64,000 bases of DNA, taken from the NCBI RefSeq assembly GCF_028554725.1, contig NC_071670.1:74313001-74377000 (forward strand). Reading direction: 5' to 3'. The stretch comes from Zeugodacus cucurbitae (taxonomy: Eukaryota > Arthropoda > Insecta > Diptera > Tephritidae). This document shows, in pieces, positions 38,101 to 50,806 of the stretch. Each line of letters begins with the position of its first letter. Position 1 is the stretch's first letter. Under the pieces are notes generated by a model. The model saw nothing but the letters and a program-made list of their open reading frames with translations, was not told the DNA's origin and searched no databases. Made by a program: the position numbers and the translations under genes.

Positions 38101-41100
38101 AAGCGAAGTGCCTTCATTGCCAAACAAAAAGTAAGTGCGACCATAAGCGTCTAATTAACCAGAAATATCAGTGAATACCTTCAGTTTAAATGGTGGGGCT
38201 CATCTAGCTGAATTTCTTCTCAAACACGTGCGAAATTGTTTGTCCCAGATTCAACACAACTCCATTGTGGTGGGTGCGTGAGCGTGATGGCATCTGCATC
38301 GACATTCACCTAGTTTCCGTATACAAGTCACGGACAGAACTTGGGCTGTCCTAGCGTCCTAGCAGAGGTGACCGAAATGCTAAATAAAAACAAAATTAAG
38401 AACTCGCGTACAGTTAGCTAAAAGCGAAAAAGAAATTAAAATTTATATGTCCTTTGTTTCGTTGCAAGCTTTGCCAGCAGCGCCGCACAACCTAATAATA
38501 GTGCTGGACTAATTAAACCCTTTGCGCCGTGCCATTTATGGAGCCTCAAAGCAGGTTTTTCCTAATTTCTGGTCTGGTTTATTTCCGTTAGTCGAACAAG
38601 CTGCAAAGATTGCGTAACGAACGGACGTGTTCTCTCTCATCCGCAACTAGTGCAAGCATCCGTGCCTTGGCTCGTGCCAACGCTGCAAACAAAAGAAGCA
38701 AACACCAAGGGAAATGTCCGATGGCAGTATCTCAAATGCTATGAGTGTAAGTGTGACCTGGGTGACTTGGGTGACCAGGGTGCTGCAACTACAACAACAA
38801 ATGCCCATAATGAAGCGCACAAAGCGGTGGTACGCGACTGAGCGTGCAGAGTAAGCGTTGCCGCAAATTAATTTGATTTGGGTCACTGGTCAGGCGCCTT
38901 TGTTGTGGCGCACGCGTGTGTGTGAGAAATCCACCCGCCAACCCGCTGCTCAAGAACCAGAAGTACTGCACACAAAAACACGTGCTTCATTTGTTAGATT
39001 TAAGTTCTCTGCGCTCAAATATGTATTAATTCGCCGATCGATAAGTGGAACATTACCCCCTTATGAATTGAGATTTTCGCGCACTGCCCGATAAATGGAG
39101 ATTGTGGACCGTTTTATCCTCACTAGACACCAGATGATAATATATTTTATTTTGCGTGAAACAGGATAGCGATTATCCGATACCGTTCATTTGCAATACC
39201 AACCTACTCAGAGTGTCACACAACCAGAGCTCAGATAAGAATACAACTCCAGCTGTACTCCCGATAGGTTCCAAGGCAGCAGCGTCAAGATTTCTAGGGC
39301 GCACACTTCGAAGACTTTGCAAAATTAACCGATAAATTTGATTGAGACGGAATTTTATGCTAATAATTAGGTCTCACAATTTATACATAAATATTATAAT
39401 AATCTATCTAAGACACTAAGATTGAAAGTCGCAACATGTTCTTATACTATATTTTAGTAGATTTGAATTGTTGTCTATATTGAGCACCGGAAAGTTACGC
39501 AAGTCAAATTTAATGAGAATGCAGGTCTCGCCATTTTCACATATTGGTTTTATAAAAAAAATACTGCAATTTTAAATTACACATAATCTATATTTCGATG
39601 TGTAACCAACGAACACTGGCGCAGACACACACATACACACAGCCCTTCATCAGCGTTCGTTCGCCCCCAGCACGCGCGACCCTCATCAGCCTTGGTGAAC
39701 AGGTGCTGAAAATATCTCACACAATATTCACTTAAGCTTAGCTGCGCTCACGCCATATTCCGATCACGTTTCAATTTAATATTTGCTATTCAACACATTG
39801 TGTTTTCAAAAATATTTACACGCCAACTCCCGCCACCGAGACGTCGCAGAGGTGGGCGTGTATTATCTTGTGTGTGCGATGCATACCTGCGCAACCGCTG
39901 GCCTGCCCACTTAGAAGTCAGCGCAGAATGCCATATTAAGTTGCCTGCCACCTGAAAAATTGAAATAACGGCAAAAAATCCTCGAATTATGTCACTGCAA
40001 TCATCTTGATATGGGGTAAATGGCGCTAGGATTCTTTGAAACCGCCACACACCTCGGCGCACCGAATGTGCTTAGAACCGCAGCGACCGACAGCCAACGA
40101 ACACTGCCATCTTGTCTTATTCGCTTAATTCAACGTGTTGTTGAGCCTTTGTTGTATTGAAAATGCTGACATTAGCTAATTTCATGAAATGAAAATCACG
40201 TAGAGAGAATTTCGAATTCCACCGACAATGGCGTCAAATCAGAGCAAAAACAAAGAGAAAAAGGGAGTGGGGGAGGTAGGTAGCGCAGTCTTTGTGTAAC
40301 TGATTTATTTACAAAAACTTTGAAACGGGCAAGTCGCAAATCTGCGCAACCTTTAGCCAAATAGAACCGACGGTGGTTAATATCGGATTTGATAAAAAGA
40401 ACAAACAGATTGACAAGGGAGTAATTTTTTGAACTCACCCGCCCATACAACTTATTTATAAATGGTGTTGTGTAATGTTGAATGTGATTCCAAATAAATA
40501 ATTTTTTGTACTTTTCTAAGCGAGTGACAAAAGAAGGCTCAATCTGATAAAGTTTCCTTGAAAGTACTGCTACCATTCAGCTGTTGAACCCATGTTGCTT
40601 TATGTTTTGCTGAAAGAGAGGCTGGGATTGATATTGTAACAATCTAACGTATGTATGCTATGCACATATGTTTGGAAAAATATCCAAGTCGATCGACGAA
40701 TTACTCCAGGCTCCCATGTACTCTATATGACGAGTTTCGTTATGGAATTGTTGGCCCAAATTATAATTTATGTTATAAAATTGCGTAGAAACATATTTAG
40801 CCTTTCTTCTAACCTCAATATATCGGTATAGACATTGGTCTAGCCCCCATACCTTGAGTTATGGTATATATAAATATAGTGATGGAATTTGCATAGCTCT
40901 CATGCCCCTAATAAAATATTGGTTTTTCGTGAAATACCAATTCACTAACCGTTATTTGCAACATTTTTAATAACAGTTTTGTAAACAAATGAAAATATTT
41001 CCCGTCGTTTGATCCCTTGTCCAAATTCTGATACTACATAATGTACCGGTGCTCCCGAACTCAGCCCTATATTACTTGCCTTGTTTTGCATTGTAACGAG

Positions 41101-41596
41101 CATTCTTTTCCCCTCGCTTGCAAGCTCTCGCTTCAAAGCTGTGCAAATCAAATGTGTGGTATGTGAATTTGTAAGCTGCCTAACTTTATTAACAATAACA
41201 AAAAAATTAAAAGGTAAATAACAGTGTTTTCACCCTCTTCTCAACAACATTCAGCTAGTTAAACTCTCTAATTGGTTAACCACAAAACTGAAGAGGTAAA
41301 CTGTGGCTTCGATGTGGCATTTCAACGCAATAAAAACATTTGGTTTTAACAACAGCAAAAGGGCTATGCTAATCCTATTAAAATCTATTTCGAAAGAGAA
41401 ACTGTGTAATTTTATGCAAACCACTCAAAAACGTGTATATTTCTTACAAAGTACTTTACATGAAATTCATCTCTTAAAGGAGGCCACATTTTTTCTCATT
41501 TTATTTACATATATATATGCAACAAGATTCCGTTATGTTAGGTTGTGTTACTAGAAAATTTGCTCCTTGTGAAAATATGTTTCAATCTTTAGTGTT
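32113..41596. other. Long non-coding stretch
   Basis: No gene is supported. It is mostly A+T-rich sequence with local G+C-rich patches (34060-34260, 35240-35560, 35860-36190, 37280-37700, 38640-38960) in which several frames on both strands are open at once, a sign of composition rather than coding. No transposon ends were recognised in this stretch. Confidence 0.4.
41590..41596. repeat. 7-bp target-site duplication candidate, left
   Basis: TAGTGTT, repeated at 42352-42358 after the CTAACC tail of the retrotransposon fragment. Seven bases is short enough to need checking. Confidence 0.45.
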
Positions 41597-42351
41597 GCGG
41601 CACCTTCTCTGTCCGCATTCCTACGAATGAAATGTTTGGGGGTCGAAGCTGGTGGAGAAGAGGCGCGGCAACCTTTTTCACGAATGGATCTAAGTGCAAA
41701 GGAAATGTTGGGGGAGGAGTCCTCTGCATATTGAGCTTGGCGTCAAGTACAGCTTTAGGTTGCCAGATTACTGAAGCGTTTTTCAAGCGGATGTGGCTGC
41801 CATGAAGACAGCAACTGATAGATTACTCAGATACGCTTCCTCTGTCAGTGAGATGACCATTCATTCGAAACCAATGGCACCCAAACTGCAATCTCATCAG
41901 AGTGGGAATAAGCTGGTGCCACTCTATTCACTTGCCTCTCAGCATTGGATAAATAGTCGTTAAATCAGCACGGTAGGCGTTGGAAATCAATTCGTACTTG
42001 TGCGACTGCGAGATAATTCTGCCCTCTTACAAGCCATACAGGTTACAAGCCGTGAGGCTGAATATCCTAACGGATGCAAATTGCCAAAGTTGCATGGAAG
42101 AAGGAGAGATTGAGTCATCGAGACACTTTCTCCTTCATTGCCCAGCTTTCTAGAGTGCGGCGGGAATATCTTGGCAAACTTCGAGGAATCAGCTGATGTA
42201 TCCCGACTACAAATTAGTTGCCTGCACAAATTCGTGAATGGCTCAAAGCGCTTTGTCATTACTTGAGTGTCTTGGGCATATATTTTTAGGAGTTTGCGGA
42301 ATCAAAATGAGATCTCTTGTGGCACAGGAGATCAACCACTCTAACCTAACC
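41597..42351 (+). mobile_element. 5'-truncated non-LTR retrotransposon, RNase H tail
   Basis: The plus strand carries the last part of a retrotransposon polyprotein. An RNase H start reads FFTNGSK then VGGGV, in which the usual Asp of FTDGS is Asn. After a frameshift comes SVFQADVAAMKTA, the second RNase H signature. Further on is TDANCQSCMEEGEIESSRHF followed by LLHCPAF, the C-x2-C ... H-x4-C finger-like C-terminal motif of I/R1/LOA-type elements. Stops interrupt the frame at several points. The 3' end is CTAACCTAACC, a tail common in these elements in flies. TAGTGTT flanks both sides. The copy is dead and represents only the 3' end of an element several kilobases long. Confidence 0.78.
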
Positions 42352-45300
42352 TAGTGTTAAATTATCTTTCTTTATTTGTTTCTAAAAAGATGATTAGGCA
42401 ATATGAAAGTTAGAACTAATTCAATTTGTATGTGAATTTGATTATTTATTTCTACTTTTGACTTTGGACACAACTTTTAGTCCTCTCAGCTGGGATAAAA
42501 TGCGTAATATTTACATATCTACAGACTAGCGCCACATTTAATCGCTCTCCATGAATTTCACAAGTGCAACAGTAACACATAAAGTAATGAGTGCGGGAAC
42601 TAGCCAAATAGGACAAATATTTGAGCTGAAGCACCGTTTAAACAAAAATCCAAGAAGGCCCTTGGAGTTTGTCGACTTCGCATGGAGAACTTCAAAATGC
42701 CAACAAAGCGCAGCAACACCGCAGCCGACAAGTGTACGAGTATGAAATGTAGTAGAGCTCGCCTGCCTGTCAGCAACTCCACGAACGCCACAAAGCAACA
42801 GTGCATGTCATTAAACACTCAGCACGCTAAGAAGGGGACGGCTGGCCATTACTGGCACACGCACTCGGATCGCTATTGTGCTGCTGTGGTGGAAGCCTAG
42901 CGAGAGTGAAAGATCGCAAGGGGCAGGAGGAAGCGTCTGAAGTTGAGCACAAAGTGGCTGATGCATGAGGCTGTGGAACTAGCCGGAAAGCGAACAGCGT
43001 AAACTACGAGGAACATATGTGAGCTTAGAATGAGTTTTTGTCCGCCGCATGAATGTTTGCCTCTTTGGCTGTTCGCCTGAGTGTTGTTCCTGAGTTTGAA
43101 GTGGAAAATAAAAGATGGGAGATAGCCAGCAGAGAGCGTAATAAAGGGCATTATTTGGGCGGAGGACGAATAGGCTAAGCCCAAGCTACCCATTCAAAGA
43201 CATGGACCTAAGTAGACGCAGCCAAATATGTACTATATGTACATAGGTAATGAGAAAAGTGTTTCCTTTCGAATTCTTTGTGCGCGAATGAGTCTGCCTT
43301 CCGCATTTTATACGAAACCATTCGAGACACATGTCAGTGCCTACGGAGGGATAAACGGATAAAGGGAATGCAGGCGAGAGAGGTAAATGTGAACAAACCA
43401 TCATCAACATTGAATAAACCCCTTTGCAACACGTCTTGCTGGCCTGCGTTTTGCCAAAGGATAAAAAATATTGTTGACGTTGTTGGCGTTTTTTCCTTCT
43501 TCTGCTCCTGAAGTGTTATTGTTATTTTAGAAGCTTTCCTTTTGATACATTTTGATTAAAAACAAGGCCCAAGAGCGATATAAAATATACAGCCGACAGC
43601 TGCTAAAGCTCCTTTGCCAGGGCCAGCGAAAGCAGGCCATGAATTCACTAGTTTTCTAGTAACTACAGCTAAAGAACTTCAAAACGGTTCAATGAGACCT
43701 TATATTCGGGAAATACTTAGAAATAGATATTTGCTGTATGACGATTAGATTTCAATAAACATTTGAAGAAGACAGAATATACTGGTAGAAAAGACAAAAA
43801 TTTAATTTTTTTTTTTTTAATTTAATGTTTTAAAAGATTTAATTTTCTAATGATGAACCAAAGCACACCAATTAACATATTATTTTCTTACTAGGAATTA
43901 TGGTGTAGAAAGCGTTCTTTGTTACAGGTGTGTGTTCCTAGCAAAAGTATTACCAAAATAGAGAAATTGAGTACTCACATTGATTATTAGAACAATATTT
44001 ATATAGCTTTTAAAATTACTGAAAATAATGGCGAACGAGCAATTTACAATAGCACGAAGAATATGTGTGGCCAATGTGTACACATGTGAAACGGTCTGAT
44101 GCATTTAGTCATGAGATAAATTATTCGAAGTGAAAGCTCAAACCACTCACTGAACAAACATGCAAACAACGTGGCAAGTAAACTTGCAAATCTCAATGGA
44201 ATCGCACGGAGATATTTTAAAGTGGTTGCCAGTTCAATTTTCAATGGTCTTAAAGTGACCCAGAAAAACGAGAAATACAAAAAATCAAATACACACGGAC
44301 TTTCACATACACACGTGTATAACTGTTAAAAGCTTTCGAAAAAACATATGTACAGTAATATGAATAGAAGGATATGTACTTTATAAGCACTAACACATCA
44401 AATGAACAAGGGACCGCAAAGTAGGCAGAGTCTTCGATTCATTTACGCTTTGTCAGTGCAGACTTCTAGAAAAATGAAGAGTTCTTCAGCACAAACAAAG
44501 TCCTTCGACTTTAAAGCACCCTCTATTAATAACAAACACCACGGAAATCAGCCTGATAAAGAACAAACATCCAACCTATATCACTTCATCGATATATGTA
44601 CCTACACATGTGCTCCATTCCATATTTGTTTCAAAGACGATCTATCTTTGTCGCCGTCCGTATATCTTTACTGTCACACACTCACACCAATGCAATAGAC
44701 CAAATGTCACACATATGTCAATTTTTATTGATATTCTACAGCTCCACCAACCCAGCATTCTAGCAAACCATCCGAGGCACTAACCTGTGGAATATACATA
44801 GATATTTGCAACAGTGTCATTTCGAGCTCGGCGCTGGTGGTAGAAAACATTACCCTTCAGGAAATATGTATATTAAAATAGGAAGACAACCAAGTAATAC
44901 CTATTTTTTCATTAAATTAATAATTGGAAGCATGAGAAACCACAAGTAAATAACATGGATAGCAAGTCTTTCCCAATAAACTCACACAATTGAACTTACG
45001 GTAAAGTTTTTAGGACTTATTTTAAGCGTATCAATCTTGTTTGCATTCCTGAAGGCAAATGAGACGAAACCCCTTAACAATTCCATTAAATTCCCATGAC
45101 ACCGATGTTTCATTATTGCTGAACTACTAAGAGTCTCTTTCAAAATTATGGGATGAAAAGAAGCAAAATTTAGACTTAGGGAAGAAACAGCTTTTGGGAG
45201 ATATGGTTAGTTATCTCTCTAATGGAAATTCATGAGACTTGTATGTCTTTTTCCTGCAGGGAACACTCAATGTGAGAGAGGTGCAATAGCAGTAAAATTT

Positions 45301-48300
45301 ACGCAGGCAAATAAAAGTTTCTGCGCAAAGTTAAGAAGTAGGCTGCTCTCTGTTTATAGTAATCGCATGGCATCACCACAGCACTGCCGCTCCACCGCAA
45401 GGGCTTTTAAAATTCAGCCCATCTGCGCACTTTTAAAAATTTCTTCAGAAGCGAAGAAGACGCCAACGACGTTCCCACCGATTCAATTTCCCAGGAGCCA
45501 ACAACATTTATGAAAGCCTTAATCGCACGAATATTTAGCGGAAATCAACCAATTGCCGCGAACGTGTGAGTTGTGCGAAGAAGCTTCGCGTGTGTTTGCT
45601 CATTTGTTTCATCATTAACTCAATTCGACTAGTACATATATTAACCACAAACTCTGACGTTGCACAGGACGCCCTAAGAGCTTTGTACGTCTTCGAAGGT
45701 TTTTATTGCTCCGACCAAACCGTTGTTTATGAACTGCATGTGCGGCGGGCGTACGAATATCACCGGCACATGCTTGAATGCCCAGAAATCTCAACCGAGT
45801 GGTGTGTGGACGGAAGGTGAAGTGTGTTGCAGCATCGCAAACTCGACTCACCTGTGCATAATTCAAAGGTGCGCATTGTGCATTCAGCTGCGTCGACTCG
45901 CACACTGACTTCTGCCCACCCCCCAGTGCTCACGTGTGCATTCACTAGTCGATTCACAATTTAGATACAATAACGTCGAAATAGTGCTCTATTCGAGAGT
46001 GCGCATGCAGGTGGGTGACGTATTGTACTCAAATTGTTTCAAGGATTTTCGATATTGTTGCCGTTTGTACGAGTTCTCTTTCTGCCTCTCCACCGCTCCT
46101 ATAAGTAGCCCGTCTACTTGAAGGACTTTCTTCTTCGGAAAATATCACAAAGGATCTGAAGCGGACACGCAAAGCAACTTTGAGTGGTGCAATATTTCCT
46201 TTGGGCACTATGTGTGCGGAGCCTTCCGCTCGTATGTGCGCGAGCAGACATGCCTCCCAGTTATATCACACAAAGACCACTGCACTCACAGGAGACTCGG
46301 TAAACTACAATGACATTCTTGAGCTAAATAAATGCACTCGAGTTGCGTGAGACGCCACACAAATATGAATAACACAGACTTCGTACTGAGTTATCGCCAG
46401 ATTTGCTGAAAAACAGGAAAGAACAGAGATTTGGAAAACACTTTGAACAAATCTTTTCATTCAACTTCTTTGGCGTATTGGCGTACTTGTGACTTTGAAT
46501 GCTTATGTTTCCTGCCACATGCGTACAGATTATGTTAATATCAATAATCGTGCAACACAACAGTGCCCAGAGGTTACACTAGTTCAACTCGCAATTCGCT
46601 ACGTTTTGGTCGCGCATTGAAAAGATTTGGCTTTTAAAATACCAAACATATGAGGAGTTCCTGTCGCAAAGGTAAAAGGATGGCTAGATAATACTGTGCC
46701 GGCAGTTGAGTGACTGCCGAAGAAAATTAGTTGTTGGGTAGGAAAGAGACGGATTATTGCTGTCTTCAAGTGACGCTTGAAAACACAATGTCTCATGACA
46801 TCTGTTACAAAGATGCACTACGCTGCAAAGTAGCAAATAAAATTAAAAGCAGCGTCACAAACCACAACAACCTGAAAAGCGAGTTATTGTCAAACAAACT
46901 TCGTTACACTTTACTGAACTCCCGCAATACGCTCACAACCCTCCCGCGCACCAACACAACACAACTTAAAGAGGCACAAAAGAAAAGTACAAACACGCGG
47001 GCGTGTAAACAAACTTAGCAGCGAACTGCCGAGACATTTTCTTTGGCCTCAAGTTGAAATTTAATGCGCTCATTAACTTCTGAAATGGTTGCACAGCCAA
47101 TGAGGATGCACCGCTACACGAGCACACCATAAAGACCGCAAATCAAGGGAAACGCTTGCTAAGTACTCGCAACACTTGCATCAGCCTCTCGTGTATAGAA
47201 ATTGCTTTAAGTTGATGTTAAATATTTGCGTGTCTTTCTACTGCTTCATCGGCTGTACACTTCACCCGCTTCCGCTTTCGCTGCATTTCTGCTGCTGCGA
47301 TCGATGTGGATGGCGTATGAGTAACGCTGGAGACAAAGCCGTCGTATTCCGCACTCAGCTGCAGATTTCCACTCACAGAGTCGTTCACCGTGTCATTTAT
47401 GCCTTTCATAGATTGCGACAAGCTGGCGTTTAAAAATGTGTTTGCGAATCCCGAGCAGTTAAGACTCAATCCCGCATTCATATGAAGTTCCGAGAATTTG
47501 GGTATTTAATTAGGAGTTTGCTCTCAGACCGCAAACAATAACTACATTCAAGAGAATATAAGGGAATAATCTCCTACTTTCACTAAATCTTTTATAATAT
47601 GGAATAAATAGAACAGGATTATTATAATCCAAAACAGATGGAAGCTCGAATGTGATTCGAGGATACTCTAGTACAATCCTCGAGTATATTTAGAACAAAA
47701 CCCGAGAAAGTTTCAATTGCCCCAATAAAGAATTCTTATTGGACTCCTTATAAGTATGTACATATATATTTATCCGAAGGCTGATTGCCCCATTGGGGCG
47801 CAGTACTAAAATTCTGCAGGTGTTCGAAATTGCAGTGCTGGCTCGCTGTAATTCACAAATGCAGCGATTTGCCGGAGATGAAAGTAGTAATTTGCTCGCG
47901 AACGCCTTGCCACCAGGAAATGCAGGTGACATAGCGGACGCGTCGTAAGCCGGCGCAAATGGAGGTAAACTGGGGTAGTGATTAGCATTTCGTTGCATAT
48001 TCAATTGCACGCCAGCGTGAAGTGATGCAAATTAATATTGCAAATCCTTTGCGTCTGTCACTTTTCGCATTTAAGCGCAGATTTGATTGCTTAAGTTAAG
48101 TTAGACGATTCATTAAACGACGGTTACATTTAATTGTGCCTAGAATGGGCTGACCTTTCTTACAAACCAACGTCCTGAACTTGTTCTCAATTATGTGCTA
48201 TTGAGTAATATTAATATTATCCTCGATATAAGATTTTCTTTTTATTATGTACAGAAGCAACTAGGAAGCAAACGCTCTCACAAGTCTGTATACGTATATG

Positions 48301-49689
48301 AAAATGATAGAGTTAATAAAAGAGTGAAGAGCGCAAAAAAAATTAAAGTTGTGTTAGTTGGATTGAAAAGCACCACACATGCAAACAAGCACATTACACG
48401 ACTTTTTTAATATATTAATTAATGAATATCCTTTTTTTGGTCATGTTTTCAGTAGAAAATGCAATGCCAAAGGCATTTATATGTATATACATATATACTT
48501 ATCGGTGTCGTGAGTTTTATTATTAGACCAAAAGCTGACGTCACGATATGCCTTCGTAAGCCATTATCCAATCGTATCAAAATTAACACATCTGTGCTAA
48601 CTTCGTCCATCTCCACCGCCTTCAGCAGACTGAACCCATGGCATTGCGTGGGCCAAAGGCGTGAGATGTGGTCAGTGGCGCATCATCACCATGAAATATT
48701 CAGTGCAGTCACGGAGTAAAATTGGGTTCAAAATTAATTTTCTATAAAATGACTTTGGCAAACGTTCGTCTTTTAGAATAACATAGCAATTTCTGCCAAT
48801 ACAATCACAGTCTGAGTGCAGCATATCAAGCAACTTCGCGCCAGTTTATTAAATTCTGTGTTGGACAGCAGCAACATTCACACTATGCCCTCGTCTCAGT
48901 TGTGAACTCAGTTATCGTTTCTCAAATTTCCACATCGCTCTTTCATATTTGTATTTGTTTTATTTTTTATGTTATTAAAATGGACGCGCGACGGTTGTCA
49001 CCCATAAAATGTGCTCCACAAGAAATCAATACTTCAGCCAATGGGTTCATTTAACCTTCACGAACTGGAGAAAATATAATTTGGTCTTACATAATCATGT
49101 GGAAGCCCTACCAGTTCATTGAAAAGGGTGCATCTTTTAATTGCGATTTATGTAAGATTCGCAATGCAGCTTAGAGTGGTGAATAAGTTCGACATTAGGG
49201 GGTTTCACAAGTAATGCAATTTCTGGGTTTGCTTATACTGACTGCAGGTAACCTATCTCCCAAAAATTACTTAGACTAAGGCTAAGTTCCGGCATAACTC
49301 ATCATTGTTTATTCCAGTGTTGCCGCAACTTTGTAATGGCAAAAAATAAAACGTAGGTAGAAGTGGAAACGGCTGCAAATTAGCCAACACTTCTCACCTT
49401 TCATCATGTTCAACTCATATTCATATAGCCAATACAACTATGCATTTACCCATAAGAAAAAAAGTAAATTTTCTATATCTCGTATTACCTGAAATCGTTT
49501 TATATCAGACAATATAATGTTCTGCTGCTGCTTACTGGGGGTCTGTGTGTATGCTTCGAATGTACCTGTATCTTTGAAATAATAAGAACTAGGTTATAGA
49601 TTTGTTATAGATTTGTTCTAAAAATAACAATAATTTTATTAATTAACTTTCCATTTTAAATAAATCTACCAAAATTGCCTTATACCTCA
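42352..49689. other. Non-coding stretch
   Basis: No gene is supported. A 72-codon ATG frame at 42682-42900 has reasonable composition, but the opposite strand is open too and no family is recognised. Other frames are short and overlapping. A T-rich/A-rich block lies around 43798-43860. Confidence 0.4.
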
Positions 49690-49800
49690 TTTAATCGAGG
49701 GACAAAATTATTCACACAACTCAAAGTCATGCCACTTAAATCAAACATTTTAGCAATAAAATGTAACTGAAGCATTTGAAAATGTACCGCTACAGCCGAA

Positions 49801-50149
49801 ATTTATAATTTTACATTGAATTTCCGACATTCTATATTGTTATTTGGGCAAGTAAGTTGTAATTATTTAAAATGGATCGAAAATTAAAAGAAACTACCGC
49901 AGAAGAAGGAAAAATAATTTTAAACTTACATAAACAAAATATGTCTAGTGCCGAAATATCTAAATAGAAGCAGATATAGTACTTTCAGCATCATAAAGCG
50001 CTTTGAAGGCAAAGAAAACCTTCAAAGTCGTGCTCATACCGGTAGACATCGCAGGCTGAACAACGCAGAAAAACGCCAAAAATTAAAAAGAATCCCAAAA
50101 TTACCTCTACCCAGGTGGAAACAGAAGTTCGTGAAGAAATTGGAAAATT
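49801..50149 (+). repeat. 349-bp tandem duplication, copy 1
   Basis: Copy 1 of an exact tandem repeat within the Tc1-like element, covering the leader and the N-terminal transposase region. By eye I find no difference from copy 2 at 50150-50498, although both carry the same stop (TAG) and the same frame damage. Confidence 0.9.
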
Positions 50150-50725
50150 ATTTATAATTTTACATTGAATTTCCGACATTCTATATTGTTATTTGGGCAA
50201 GTAAGTTGTAATTATTTAAAATGGATCGAAAATTAAAAGAAACTACCGCAGAAGAAGGAAAAATAATTTTAAACTTACATAAACAAAATATGTCTAGTGC
50301 CGAAATATCTAAATAGAAGCAGATATAGTACTTTCAGCATCATAAAGCGCTTTGAAGGCAAAGAAAACCTTCAAAGTCGTGCTCATACCGGTAGACATCG
50401 CAGGCTGAACAACGCAGAAAAACGCCAAAAATTAAAAAGAATCCCAAAATTACCTCTACCCAGGTGGAAACAGAAGTTCGTGAAGAAATTGGAAAATTAT
50501 TCACGCAAAAACTGTACCCAGGACCTTGCATTGTGCTGCCTACAATTCACGAATATCACGAAAAAAACCATTCGCCATCAAGAGTTCTGGAGCAACGTTC
50601 TTTTTAGCGACGAGAGTAGGTTCAATGTTTTCAGTCAGATGGCAAAACACGGATCTGGAGAAAACTCAATACACATTAAATGTGCTCCCCATGTAATTCA
50701 CAAATTAAATACAAATATTCCTTGA
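49872..50725 (+). pseudogene. Tc1-like transposase pseudogene
   Basis: The reading frame of the element above. It begins MDRKLKETTAEEGK, meets a TAG near 49964, then continues in another frame through the DNA-binding domain into the duplicated copy. The frame 50297-50725 joins the second DNA-binding segment to the catalytic-domain start (SDES). After that the frame is lost: WRK and NTH-like pieces of the next conserved block appear in other frames. Intact proteins of this family are about 340 residues with a DDE catalytic triad. Only the first Asp is readable here. Confidence 0.7.
50150..50498 (+). repeat. 349-bp tandem duplication, copy 2
   Basis: The second copy abuts the first at 50149/50150. 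The junction lies in a short A/T stretch shared by both ends (AAAATTATT), which suggests microhomology-mediated duplication or an assembly error. After copy 2 the transposase remnant continues with its C-terminal part. Confidence 0.9.
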
Positions 50726-50806
50726 ACTCTTTGTCGAATACCGTTACATTAGTTTAAAGCTTTGAATATTATTTTTTCTTAATACATAATTCACACTGTA
50801 TACTGC

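Larger units (their letters stand above)
49690..50806 (+). mobile_element. Decayed Tc1-like transposon
   Basis: A degenerate Tc1-family transposase is readable on the plus strand. It has an N-terminal part from ATG 49872, a helix-turn-helix-like segment with SIIKRFEGKENLQSRAHTGR, and further on FWSNVLFSDESRFNVF, the block around the first catalytic Asp in Tc1 proteins. Stops, frameshifts and a missing middle show it is dead. The left end near 49694 (GGGACAAAATTATTCACACA) resembles a Tc1-type terminus. The right end near 50790-50803 (ATTCACACTGTA) is a weak inverted match, so the outer limits are approximate. An exact 349-bp duplication lies inside. Confidence 0.72.

Noticed and set aside
42682..42900. 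72-codon ATG frame, Ser/Thr/Lys-rich
   Set aside because: The minus strand is open over the same span (42538-42818) and there is no family match or promoter signal; local G+C content explains it.
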